Source of the DNA: Phycisphaeraceae bacterium
GTDB lineage: Bacteria; Planctomycetota; Phycisphaerae; Phycisphaerales; UBA1924
Direction of reading: 5' to 3'
Length of the DNA stretch: 64,000 nucleotides
Assembly: GCA_019636845.1 (NCBI GenBank)
Contig: JAHBWV010000001.1
Location: 3,286,001 to 3,350,000, forward strand
Position numbers and translations under genes: made by a program
The notes under the pieces: model-generated
Told to the model about the DNA's origin: nothing
Seen by the model: the letters and a program-made list of their open reading frames with translations, nothing else
Database searches by the model: none
Part shown: piece after piece, positions 52,711 to 61,426 of the stretch
Position numbering within the stretch: position 1 is the first letter of the stretch
Layout of the letters: each line of letters starts with the position of its first letter

Positions 52711-52883
52711 AGTCCCGGAGGATAGCAGCACACCACGCCACAAACGCCCCCTCCACCCCCCCCACCGCCGCGACAGAACACGCCCACCGCTCATATCTCG
52801 CGCCGATGCCGCCCCACACACCGACTCCCCGCGCAACCCGTCACACTCGACACCATCCAAGAATCACCGAAGGAGATCCGCTC

Positions 52884-53714
52884 ATGCAGACCATCACCAC
52901 CAAAGACGGTGTCCAGCTCTCCTTCAAAGACTGGGGACCAAAGTCCGCCCAACCTCTCGTCTTCCATCACGGCTGGCCCCTCAGCGCCGACGACTGGGAC
53001 ACCCAACTCCTCTACTTCCTCCACAAGGGCTACCGAGTCATCGCCCACGATCGGCGCGGCCACGGCCGCTCGACCCAGGTGTCCGACGGACACGACATGG
53101 ACCACTACGCCGCCGACACCGCCGCACTCGTCGAACACCTCGACCTGCGAAACGCCGTACACATCGGCCACTCAACCGGAGGCGGCCAAGCCACCCGCTA
53201 CGTCGCCAGACACGGCAACGGCCGCGTCGCAAAGCTCATCCTCATCGGTGCCGTTCCTCCCATCATGGTCAGAACCGCCGCGTACCCGGGCGGGCTCCCC
53301 ATCGAGGTCTTCGACGGACTCCGCAGACAACTCGCCGCCAACCGCACACAGTTCTACCGCGACATCGCCAGCGGGCCTTTCTACGGATTCAACCGCCCGG
53401 GCGCAACGCCCTCAGAGGCCATCATCCAAAACTGGTGGCGCCAGGGCATGATGGGCTCCGCCGCGGCTCACTACGCCGGCATCAAGGCATTCTCAGAAAC
53501 CGACTTCACCGACGACCTCAAGTCCATCGACGTCCCGACACTCCTGATGCACGGCGACGACGACCAGATCGTCCCCATTGAGAACTCCGCACGCCTCGCC
53601 GCCAAACTCCTGAAGCGATCGACGCTCAAGATCTACGCCGGCCTCCCGCACGGCATGGCGACAACCCACGCCGACATCACAAACACAGATCTCCTCTCAT
53701 TCATCACCGAGTAA
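52884..53714 (+). CDS. Alpha/beta hydrolase, cofactor-free chloroperoxidase type
   Basis: ATG 52884 with AAGGAGA nine bases upstream gives 276 residues. It resembles non-haem haloperoxidase/arylesterase enzymes: [36 protein letters not shown], the nucleophile in [19 protein letters not shown], Asp in [18 protein letters not shown] and His in [13 protein letters not shown]. Length and motifs fit the family (270-280). Physiological substrate is unknown. Cytoplasmic: no signal peptide is seen. Confidence 0.9.
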   Translation: MQTITTKDGVQLSFKDWGPKSAQPLVFHHGWPLSADDWDTQLLYFLHKGYRVIAHDRRGHGRSTQVSDGHDMDHYAADTAALVEHLDLRNAVHIGHSTGGGQATRYVARHGNGRVAKLILIGAVPPIMVRTAAYPGGLPIEVFDGLRRQLAANRTQFYRDIASGPFYGFNRPGATPSEAIIQNWWRQGMMGSAAAHYAGIKAFSETDFTDDLKSIDVPTLLMHGDDDQIVPIENSARLAAKLLKRSTLKIYAGLPHGMATTHADITNTDLLSFITE

Positions 53715-53821
53715 CACCCCTCCCCCACGCCCCCACGCCGCGCATCCTTGAAACGCCTCGAAGTCGCGCACGAGTCCGCTCCAGGCGGACGAGGAGCGGC
53801 TGAAGTCTCTTCCGTCTTACA

Positions 53822-53858
53822 CGGGGTTGCAGGGGGCATCGCCCCATGCGCCGCATCC
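53822..53858. repeat. REP-like palindromic repeat, copy 1 (imperfect)
   Basis: The segment GGGGTTGCAGGGGGCATCGC followed by CCCATGCGCCGCA is a GC hairpin that recurs at 56914-56950 and 63953-63985. This copy has mismatches in the stem. It lies in the 174-base gap after the hydrolase. Confidence 0.65.
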
Positions 53859-53888
53859 GTCCTCTCCCGCTGAATGCACGACACGCAC

Positions 53889-55931
53889 TCAGATCACCTG
53901 CGGCTTGAGCCGCTGTGCCCCGAGCATGAGCCCACAGATAGTGAGGACCATACCTCCCAGTATCATCCCCGCGTGGACCGCTCCCGGAAAGATGGGCTTC
54001 CCGTTGGACGCCAGTGCGTAGATGCCGATCACACCAACGAAGACGCCCATGAGCATCGCAAAGCGCAGCACGTTTCGCGCGTTGAATGGCTCTCGCTCCG
54101 GCTCATGTCGCACCCTGCCCTGAACATGCGCATCGAGCAGCGCTTCCATACGAGGGCTCAATACCACGCAGAATGGATGCCCGCACACCGTTGTGATCCT
54201 CATGTCTCCGGCCCGCCGCACGTCCCGCACATCCTCCCACACCACGCGCCGCTTCCGACCCGTCACCATGCCAAGTGTGAGCCCGTTTGCATCGGCTCTC
54301 GCCCGCACCGGCGAATGCCACAGCTCGCGCCAATCCCGAAACGTGAGCGTCGCCACGCCCACCGCGGCCGCACTCACGATCAGCCAGCCGAAAACGCCCC
54401 ATGATTCCAGTGGGCCGAAGAACGTCGCGACCATCGCCGCAGCACAGAGCGTCGGCACCACAAACTCCATCCCAAGCACGCCCGCCTCAGCACACCACGC
54501 GCCACGCTGATCGAGCACGACGCGCAGCTTCCCTTGCCTCGCCGCACGACGAAGCAGCCGCTCATAGCAGCCACCTTCCTCGAAATCATGCGTGCGCTCC
54601 GACATGCGGTCCAGCGTGAGCACGATCCGCTTCGGCGGCATGCCGTGCAACACCCACCGCCGCTCCGCATCGCGCCACTCATACCCCCGCGGCCCGCGCC
54701 AGAGCTCCGCCCACGGCACAACACCGATACCGCCCGCCCACGCCGGATCGACCGGCACCAGCCCTGCCAGCGAGATCCGCGCCGGAATCATGGCAATGCC
54801 GCGCCCCTTCCACGCTGACATCCTGTCGCCGATCGAGCCCATGACCCAGAACACGCCGAAGAGGAACGGACGCAGGAGCGAACCCATCGCAAACCCGATC
54901 GCCCCCGCACCCATGGTCCACGCCCAGGATCCCTCGCGGCTGCTGTGCGTCGTCAGCGCGAGAAGGATGCCGGTCACCACGCCGAGCGCGACGCACCCAA
55001 TCGCCGCTCTCCATCTCCAACTTCTCTCGAACCCTCGTCGCTCCGCTGCCATCGCGCCGAGCGTCTCCTCGCTTGGCTCTCCACGCGATTCCGCCGACTC
55101 TCCCTCCTCTGATCCACTCTCCCGCGATAGGCCTTCCTCTTCCCATTCCGCCGCCTCCTCTTCCATCGCCGCAACTCGCGGCTCCCAGATCTTCTGTTCG
55201 ATCCACTCCAGCCCGCGCGCACTCACGCTCAGCATCACCTCGCGCCCCGCGCTCGTCACAATCCGATGGGGCCGCAATCCATACACGCTCGCATCCGCAA
55301 GCTCTTCCCAACTGAAGTGCTCCGCGTGCTCCGGGCTCCACCCCGCTCGAATGCCGCCCGCGTCGATCCGTGACCACCGCGCGACGCGGCCACGAATCAC
55401 ATCGAGTCGCTCCCCCATCAGTATGAGAACGATGCCCGGATAGCACAGGCACACGAATCCCATGATCGCCACGAGCGTAATGCTCGCGGAGTCTCCGGAC
55501 CCGAGCAGTGGCCCAACCTGTGTGCGAAACCACCACACCGCTACCGCGACCCCGGCAGCCATCGCCACACACCAGATCAACACCTCCAACCACCACGCGC
55601 CGCGCTGATCCCGCACCACCACCAGCGACCCATCACGCGCCGCACGCTTCAGCGCACGCATCCAGACGAGCCGCGCCAGCACCCGCCGCTTTGCCCACGT
55701 TCCCTTCCCCTTCCTCGGCACCGCCTCGATCTCGAACACCCCGCTCCCATGCAGTTCCCGCTTCCGCACCGCTCGCCCGCTCTCATCCATCCACACAAAC
55801 CGCACCCGCATCGGATCAGGCGGCTCGTCAACCGGCTCAAGCTCCGCCCACGGCACAACGCCGATCCCCACAACGTCAGTCCCGTCGCTCTCCAGAGGCA
55901 CCAGCCCCCGAAGTGTCACCCGCGCCCGCAT
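53889..55931 (-). CDS. Membrane protein with tandemly duplicated module, unknown family
   Basis: The 680-residue protein contains two related halves. Residues ~1-300 and ~385-650 both start with a strand motif (RVTLRGLVPL / RISLAGLVPVD), then GIGVVPWAELEP / GIGVVPWAELWRG, a RAARDGSLVVVRDQRGAWW / RAARQGKLRVVLDQRGAWC segment, and two transmembrane helices each. An acidic Glu/Ser linker (~290-320) and a third pair of helices separate them. A PH-like soluble part is possible in each half. No signal peptide; GC-rich codons like the chromosome. I do not recognise the family. Confidence 0.75.
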   Translation of the reverse strand: MRARVTLRGLVPLESDGTDVVGIGVVPWAELEPVDEPPDPMRVRFVWMDESGRAVRKRELHGSGVFEIEAVPRKGKGTWAKRRVLARLVWMRALKRAARDGSLVVVRDQRGAWWLEVLIWCVAMAAGVAVAVWWFRTQVGPLLGSGDSASITLVAIMGFVCLCYPGIVLILMGERLDVIRGRVARWSRIDAGGIRAGWSPEHAEHFSWEELADASVYGLRPHRIVTSAGREVMLSVSARGLEWIEQKIWEPRVAAMEEEAAEWEEEGLSRESGSEEGESAESRGEPSEETLGAMAAERRGFERSWRWRAAIGCVALGVVTGILLALTTHSSREGSWAWTMGAGAIGFAMGSLLRPFLFGVFWVMGSIGDRMSAWKGRGIAMIPARISLAGLVPVDPAWAGGIGVVPWAELWRGPRGYEWRDAERRWVLHGMPPKRIVLTLDRMSERTHDFEEGGCYERLLRRAARQGKLRVVLDQRGAWCAEAGVLGMEFVVPTLCAAAMVATFFGPLESWGVFGWLIVSAAAVGVATLTFRDWRELWHSPVRARADANGLTLGMVTGRKRRVVWEDVRDVRRAGDMRITTVCGHPFCVVLSPRMEALLDAHVQGRVRHEPEREPFNARNVLRFAMLMGVFVGVIGIYALASNGKPIFPGAVHAGMILGGMVLTICGLMLGAQRLKPQVI

Positions 55932-56042
55932 GCAGCATCCTCCCGCGCTCGACGTGGCGCTCTGTCGTTTCCGTGCGTGTCGCCGTCTTCACGGAAGCCG
56001 CCGAGGGCATCACACTCGCATCATACCCAATTGTCTCTCGAG

Positions 56043-56885
56043 TCAGTAACTCCCTTCGTCCCACATCATCATCATTGTCTCCCCGCGCGACTCATTGACA
56101 TGCGCATAGCAGTTGTTGACGCGGTCCGGCCAATACACCCTCTCCATCAGTGGCTTGATGTCGACCCAGCAATCGACACGCACTGACCGGGCGACCTCGG
56201 CAAAGCTCACGTGGGTGTCCGATCCCGTGAGTATGGATAACGCTCGCCAGACCAACAGGCGTGACCCCGCGTAGCCAATTGCCCCGGGAACCGGGTACAC
56301 GATCGCCTGGTTGGTGAAGCGCCTGATCAGATCATCAGGATGCACTCTACATGCGTGCGCCCCCGTGCACCCGTGGAGCACCGGCGTCATCGGGATGATC
56401 GCTCTCACCATCAGTTGAATGGTCTCTCGACCGATTGGCTCGCCCGGCGGCGTGAGAAAGCACGCGGCCGCGTAGGTGTACGGCAACGCTCTATCCCACA
56501 GGGGCGTGAGACGCACCCTCTCTGCGTCAATCGGGAACGGACCCTCAATCTGATCCACTCCGCGCGGCATTCGTGTATCGAAGATCGGCTCGCTCCACTC
56601 CGGGTGAGGCAGACCGTAGTGGTCAAGCGGCCTGTCAAGACGCTCCGGTTTCAGCAGCCGCGGAGCCAGCCATGACGCAGGATGGTGTGCGTATCGCAGC
56701 GCATCCCACACCTCATCGAGCACGCGCTCCTGCTCCGGCATGATCGCAAAGTGGTCCGCCAACGTCCCCAGACTCGCCGCCGACTCCAGATTGTGCATGC
56801 CTCCCGCCCTGGCTGTCGATCGGATGCGATCGCGCACCTCCGGCCATGGCGTCTCGCGAACATACTGGCGCAGGTCCTCATCCAT
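56043..56885 (-). CDS. Unknown cytoplasmic protein
   Basis: The 280-residue protein starts at ATG 56885 and ends 113 bases downstream of the duplicated membrane protein's start on the same strand. It has no signal peptide or membrane segment. Features: an N-terminal helix (MDEDLRQYVRETPWPEVRDR), WDALRYAHHPASWLAPRLLK, a His/Cys-rich loop (LHGCTGAHACRVHPDDL), and a Met-run near the C-terminus (GETMMMMWDE). I recognise no family. Codon use is less biased than in neighbours, suggesting more recent acquisition. Confidence 0.65.
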   Translation of the reverse strand: MDEDLRQYVRETPWPEVRDRIRSTARAGGMHNLESAASLGTLADHFAIMPEQERVLDEVWDALRYAHHPASWLAPRLLKPERLDRPLDHYGLPHPEWSEPIFDTRMPRGVDQIEGPFPIDAERVRLTPLWDRALPYTYAAACFLTPPGEPIGRETIQLMVRAIIPMTPVLHGCTGAHACRVHPDDLIRRFTNQAIVYPVPGAIGYAGSRLLVWRALSILTGSDTHVSFAEVARSVRVDCWVDIKPLMERVYWPDRVNNCYAHVNESRGETMMMMWDEGSY

Positions 56886-56913
56886 GATGAACGTCCCGCA
56901 GACAAGCTCTTCC

Positions 56914-56950
56914 CGGGGGTTGCAGGGGGCGAAGCCCCCCTGCGCCGCAA
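56914..56950. repeat. REP-like palindromic repeat, copy 2
   Basis: The segment CGGGGGTTGCAGGGGGCGAA followed by GCCCCCCTGCGCCGCAA has a stem GGGGGC...GCCCCC. It matches the copies at 53822-53858 and 63953-63985. It sits beside a CTCCGCG-type repeat. Confidence 0.75.
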
Positions 56951-56959
56951 CTCAAACTC

Positions 56960-56993
56960 TCCCTCCGCGATCTCCGCGGCCCTCCGCGTTGAA
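56960..56993 (+). repeat. Intergenic CTCCGCG-type degenerate repeat, copy 3
   Basis: The segment CTCCGCGATCTCCGCGGCCC followed by TCCGCGTTGAACC is similar to copies 1 and 2. It lies just before the end of cysS. Confidence 0.7.
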
Positions 56994-57004
56994 CCTCTTC
57001 CCCC

Positions 57005-58837
57005 TCACTTCCTCCTCACCTCCACCTTCCCATCCTTCGCATCCTTGATTGCGTACCCCATCGCACTCAGTTCATCGCGCAACCTGTCGCTCGCCGCGAA
57101 ATCCCTCCGCGCCCGCGCATCCCGCCGCTCCCGCAGCTTCTGCTCAACCTCCGGGCTCGGCTCCACACCGATGAACAATCCAATCTCGCTCTCTACAACA
57201 GCCGATCGACCCGTGGTGTCCTCTTCGATAGGAACGAAGATGCATCCCAACACTGCATCCATGAGATGGATCGCACCCCATATCTCCTCAAACGTACCGC
57301 GTCTGCGGCCATTCTCGATGCTCTGCATGGCACTCCGTGCGTCCATGCAACCGGCTGGCAGCGACTGCCGTGCAAGGAATGCTTGAAGTTCCTCGAAGTC
57401 TTTGATCCCCAGCGCACTCATTGCGGCAGAGCGAATCGCTGTGTTGTTTGCCAACCCATCCATTGCCGCGATCGCGCCAGCAACGTTCAGATCGAGAGCG
57501 AGGCGCTTCGCGAATCTGCCGAGAATCTCGGCTACATCCGGTCGAATCCCCCATACTGCCAGCCATTCATGATCTCGAGCGGCCACGACCAACTTTGCCG
57601 TCTTTCTCCACTGCTCAATACGTCCTGCGGACTCGGTCAACCCCTGCTCCGTGAAGTTCGCGTTGCTCCGATAGTGCGTCTTGATCAGTTCCAGCCGCAC
57701 CGCCGCAGCTTCATGCCCCTTCGCAAACAAGTCCCGCGCCGTGAAGAAGTTCCCCTTGCTCTTGCTCATCTTCTCACCCTCGACGAGCAAAAACCTCGGA
57801 TGGAACCACATCTTCGCGTACGTCGCGCCCCGCGGCTCAACATTGAACGCGCAACAACTCTGCGCCACCTCGCACTCATGATGCGGGAAGATGTTGTCCT
57901 CGCCCCCCGAGTGCAAGTCGATGATCGGCTCCGCATCCGGCACCACCATCGTGCTGACATCCGCTCGCGCGTCAGTCCCCGCAACGCTCATCACGCTGCA
58001 CTCAATATGCCACCCCGGGTACCCCTCGCCCCACGGGCTTTCCCACTTCATGATGTGCGACGGGTCCTCCTTCCACAACAGAAAGTCCGCCGGGTGACGC
58101 TTCCCCGACTGATTCTCCGCGCTCACGCGCCCGCCCGCCCCCTCTCTCAACTTGTCCAGCGTGTTCCCGCTCAGCGCGCCATACGCCGGGAACGCCTGCA
58201 CACTGAAGTACACCACGCGCCTTCCCACATCCCCCACCACATACGCGCACCCCCGCGCGATCAACCGCTCGATCACCTTGATCATCCCGCCGACATGCTC
58301 CGTCGCACGCGGCATCAACCCCGCATCCTTCTCCGCCTCAATCACCAGCTTCAACCCCAACCGCTTCGCATCCTCCTTGAACCGCCCCTCGAAGTACCGC
58401 GCAATCTGCCGCGGATCCTTTGGGTCCACATCCACACCCGCCGCCAGCTTCCCCGCCTTCTTCGCCTCAAGCAGCCGCCGCCCCGCGACCGCCATCCGAT
58501 CCTCACCCTGCTCACCACCCTCCGCATCATCCGTCATGTGCCCGACATCCGTGATGTTCATCACATGCACGACCCGCCGCGGCCCCTGGTGGCCTTTGGG
58601 TGGATCGGCTCTCCGAGCCGATTCCGAATCCCCCACCCCAACCCTGCACATCGGGCTCTCTATAAACCTTCTCAACACGTCCGCCGCCAGAAACGACCGG
58701 AAGTTCCCGATGTGCGCATCGTCGTACACCGTCGGACCGCACGTGTAGAACGTCACCCGCTCCGGGTCCCGCGGCTCAAACGCCTCCACCCGCCTCGTCA
58801 TCGTGTTGAACAGACGCAGAACATTCATCTCAGACAC
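57005..58837 (-). CDS. cysS: Cysteinyl-tRNA synthetase with internal insertion
   Basis: The 610-residue class I synthetase charges tRNA(Cys). The HIGH-type motif is in [20 protein letters not shown], and KMSKS in [14 protein letters not shown]. Zinc ligands are in [17 protein letters not shown] and [16 protein letters not shown] seven bases before the GTG at 58837 supports this start over the ATG at 58828. It is longer than usual (~460-500): residues ~65-90 ([16 protein letters not shown] region) look inserted between LRRFIESPM and [13 protein letters not shown], and the DNA there contains a palindrome. A further stretch after GHMTDD is also extra. sucD is divergent. Confidence 0.93.
   Translation of the reverse strand: MSEMNVLRLFNTMTRRVEAFEPRDPERVTFYTCGPTVYDDAHIGNFRSFLAADVLRRFIESPMCRVGVGDSESARRADPPKGHQGPRRVVHVMNITDVGHMTDDAEGGEQGEDRMAVAGRRLLEAKKAGKLAAGVDVDPKDPRQIARYFEGRFKEDAKRLGLKLVIEAEKDAGLMPRATEHVGGMIKVIERLIARGCAYVVGDVGRRVVYFSVQAFPAYGALSGNTLDKLREGAGGRVSAENQSGKRHPADFLLWKEDPSHIMKWESPWGEGYPGWHIECSVMSVAGTDARADVSTMVVPDAEPIIDLHSGGEDNIFPHHECEVAQSCCAFNVEPRGATYAKMWFHPRFLLVEGEKMSKSKGNFFTARDLFAKGHEAAAVRLELIKTHYRSNANFTEQGLTESAGRIEQWRKTAKLVVAARDHEWLAVWGIRPDVAEILGRFAKRLALDLNVAGAIAAMDGLANNTAIRSAAMSALGIKDFEELQAFLARQSLPAGCMDARSAMQSIENGRRRGTFEEIWGAIHLMDAVLGCIFVPIEEDTTGRSAVVESEIGLFIGVEPSPEVEQKLRERRDARARRDFAASDRLRDELSAMGYAIKDAKDGKVEVRRK
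58604..58624 (-). repeat. Palindromic element inside cysS, copy of the ietA-promoter palindrome
   Basis: On the minus strand this reads GAATCGGCT-CGGAG-AGCCGAT, matching 19 of 21 bases of the palindrome at 60146-60166 with the same 5-base centre. It is in frame in cysS and encodes SESARRAD within the apparent insertion. It may be a mobile palindromic element or a shared protein-binding site. Confidence 0.6.
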
Positions 58838-59038
58838 TGGCGTTCTCCGGGATCTGGCCCTCTACCGATCGTCCCGCCCGATCCTAGCAGACGCTCCCTC
58901 CACTCCATCCGCCACTCCCAATCGCCCCCTCCCTCCGCCCCCTGCCTCCCTCTGCCATCTGCCCATTTGCTATTTGCCATTTCTCTTCCCCTCTGTCCCT
59001 TTGCCCTCTGCCGTTTCTTCCCCCTACCCTCTTCCCCC

Positions 59039-60010
59039 ATGGCAATCCTCGTCAACAGCACCACACGCGTCATCTGTCAGGGCATCACCGGCGCCTTCGG
59101 AGCCGTCCACACCAAGGGATGCTTCAACTACGGCACCAAAATGGTCGGCGGCGTAACCCCCGGCAAGGGCGGCACAAAGGACCCCAACGGCCTTCCCATC
59201 TTCGACACCGTCGAAGCCGCCGTAAAGGCCACCGGTGCCGACGCCACCATGATCTTCGTCCCGCCCGCATTCGCTGGCGATGCCATCCTCGAAGCCGCCG
59301 CGGCTGACCTCAAGCTCATCTGCGCCATCACCGAGGGCGTCCCCGTCCAGGACATGATCAAGGTCCGCGCTGTCCTCGACGAGATGAACAACACCGCACC
59401 CGCCGATGAACAGATCACCCTCGTCGGCCCCAACTGCCCCGGCGTCATCACCCCCGGCCCCAAAACCGGCGCCGGCGACAGCGGCACAAACCCCTACACC
59501 AACGCCGGCTGCAAGATCGGCATCATGCCCGGCTACATCCACACCCACATCAGCCAGTCCAAACTCGGCAAGTCCGTCGGCATCGTCTCACGCTCCGGCA
59601 CCCTCACCTACGAGGCCGTCTGGCAGACCAGCAACCTCGGCTTCGCCCAGTCCACCTGCGTCGGCATCGGTGGCGATCCCGTCCGCGGCCTCAACCACAT
59701 CGACTGCATCCGCATGTTCGAGCAGGACCCCGACACCCACGGCATCCTCATGATCGGCGAGATCGGCGGCACCGACGAGATCAAAGCCGCCGAGTACATC
59801 AGGCAGCACGTCAAGAAACCCGTCGCCGCGTTCATCGCCGGACGCACCGCACCCCCCGGCAAGCGCATGGGCCACGCCGGCGCGATCATCGGCGGCAGCG
59901 ACGACACCGCCGATGCCAAAATCAAGGCCCTTCAGGCCGCGGGCGTCTCCGTCGCCCTCTCACCCGCCGACATGGGCAAGGCCATGGCGCAGGCGATGAA
60001 GCTCGCATAA
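59039..60010 (+). CDS. sucD: Succinyl-CoA synthetase alpha subunit
   Basis: The 323-residue protein forms the CoA-binding and phosphohistidine-bearing half of succinate-CoA ligase. It has [20 protein letters not shown] at the N-terminus, the CoA region [39 protein letters not shown] and [17 protein letters not shown] with the active His near 279. The partner sucC is not in this window, which is unusual because the genes are normally adjacent. It is divergent from cysS across a 201-base gap with repetitive TTTGCCATTT-like sequence. Confidence 0.94.
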   Translation: MAILVNSTTRVICQGITGAFGAVHTKGCFNYGTKMVGGVTPGKGGTKDPNGLPIFDTVEAAVKATGADATMIFVPPAFAGDAILEAAAADLKLICAITEGVPVQDMIKVRAVLDEMNNTAPADEQITLVGPNCPGVITPGPKTGAGDSGTNPYTNAGCKIGIMPGYIHTHISQSKLGKSVGIVSRSGTLTYEAVWQTSNLGFAQSTCVGIGGDPVRGLNHIDCIRMFEQDPDTHGILMIGEIGGTDEIKAAEYIRQHVKKPVAAFIAGRTAPPGKRMGHAGAIIGGSDDTADAKIKALQAAGVSVALSPADMGKAMAQAMKLA

Positions 60011-60145
60011 GCGACACGCGTCCGGATCAGAATCAACCCCATGACTCAAAAGGGAGCCCCGTGCGCACACGGAGCGTCTCACGTTCTACGATTTTTGAGG
60101 TGTGCGGCCGCTCACCACTTTCGATATCGGCGCTTTTATTTCACA

Positions 60146-60182
60146 GAATCGGCTTGCAGAGCCGATAGTCGTCGAGTACATT
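60146..60182 (+). promoter_or_regulatory. Promoter and palindromic operator upstream of ietA
   Basis: TTGCAG (60154-60159) and TACATT (60177-60182) are 17 bases apart, a good sigma-70 promoter. A perfect palindrome, ATCGGCT-N5-AGCCGAT (60148-60166), covers the -35 box, where a bound repressor would block transcription. CAGGAG at 60191-60196 is the ribosome site for the ATG at 60206. Confidence 0.6.
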
Positions 60183-60205
60183 TCATCAAACAGGAGTTTT
60201 CTTTC

Positions 60206-61426
60206 ATGGATCATATGCTCGAGATCTCCCGGATCGTCGACGGGGCTCTTAAGGGCGACCGGGCGAAGGTCTTGGCGTATGTCGAGCAGTTGGCGCGGAA
60301 ACTTCGTGAGACCGGGGACGCCAAGGCTGCGGATCGGCTGGCTCAGACTGCGAACCAGACAAAGACCTCTGAGGTCGCGCCCAACATTGCCGGAGTTCTG
60401 GGCCGGCTCCCCGTGGATTCCGAATCGCGATTCTCCCTCGCGGATGAGGAATGGCTTTCGCCCGCGGAGGTCCAAGTGGTTCTTGATTCGGCAGTGCAAC
60501 AACGGATCGACGAATTCTTGCGACACGTACGGGCGGCCGATCGGCTGATGGCCCATCGCGTGGACATTGCGCCCTCGATGCTCATCTACGGCGCGCCGGG
60601 CGTGGGGAAGACGCAGTTGGCGCGGCACATCGCGGCGCAACTGGGACTGCCGCTGATCACGGCGCGGGCGGACTCGTTGGTCTCGTCGTTCCTTGGAAGC
60701 ACCGCAAAAAACCTACGAGTGCTCTTCGAACATGCAAAAAACCGGCCCTGTGTGCTATTTCTTGACGAACTGGATTCCGTGGCCAAGCTGCGTGATGACC
60801 ATCACGAGCTGGGGGAGTTGAAGCGCGTCGTCGTCAGTCTTCTTCAGAACATCGACGCGCTCAGCAATGAAACCGTTTTGCTCGGCGCGACCAACCATCC
60901 CCACCTGCTCGATCCGGCGGTGTGGCGTCGGTTTGCGTACAGACTCGAGCTCCGTCTGCCGGACGCCGATGCGCGTCGCCGAATGTTCAAGCTTTTCTTC
61001 GGGGAGTTTCTCGGTGACGAGGCTGTGATCAGCGACTTGGTCACGGTGAGTGAGGGGGCCACCGGTTCGGATATCCGACATTCATGCAAGTCGGCTATCC
61101 GGGAAGCGGTCATTGACGAACGATCCAGCGTCTCAGATACCGATGTGCTACGCGCGCTCGTGCATTTCAGACTTGGTACTCAAGCAGACTTCTCGCGCGA
61201 CGACGGGCCGCTGGTCAAGGCGGTCCGAGATCTCGCGCCCGACGTATTCACGTTAAAACGACTGTCAGCGCTCTTCGGCTCGTCTGAGCCGACGCTGTCT
61301 CGCCGTCTGCACTCGGATGATTCACATGGCCAGCAACGAGCGAAGACTTCCAATCAAGGTTGTTCTGACACAGGACGAGGATCTTCGGCAAAAGCGCCCC
61401 GGCGGAAGCGCGCGAAAAGTCTTTGA
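60206..61426 (+). CDS. ietA: AAA+ ATPase of an IetAS-type module
   Basis: The 406-residue protein has an AAA+ core: Walker A YGAPGVGKTQLAR (Lys135), Walker B PCVLFLDELDSV (~187), sensor-1 LLGATNHPHLL and arginine-finger-like PAVWRRFAYR. The N-terminus (~1-110) is helical. A C-terminal segment (~348-368, TLKRLSALFGSSEPTLSRRL) looks like a helix-turn-helix and could bind the palindrome over its promoter. The last ~35 residues are low-complexity basic and overlap the next gene by 101 bases. IetA/IetS pairs act in plasmid competition and phage defence; assignment rests on the gene pairing. Confidence 0.82.
   Translation: MDHMLEISRIVDGALKGDRAKVLAYVEQLARKLRETGDAKAADRLAQTANQTKTSEVAPNIAGVLGRLPVDSESRFSLADEEWLSPAEVQVVLDSAVQQRIDEFLRHVRAADRLMAHRVDIAPSMLIYGAPGVGKTQLARHIAAQLGLPLITARADSLVSSFLGSTAKNLRVLFEHAKNRPCVLFLDELDSVAKLRDDHHELGELKRVVVSLLQNIDALSNETVLLGATNHPHLLDPAVWRRFAYRLELRLPDADARRRMFKLFFGEFLGDEAVISDLVTVSEGATGSDIRHSCKSAIREAVIDERSSVSDTDVLRALVHFRLGTQADFSRDDGPLVKAVRDLAPDVFTLKRLSALFGSSEPTLSRRLHSDDSHGQQRAKTSNQGCSDTGRGSSAKAPRRKRAKSL

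Noticed and set aside
57266..59038. In-frame extension of sucD by almost 600 codons
   Set aside because: It is antisense to cysS and non-homologous; SucD starts at 59039.
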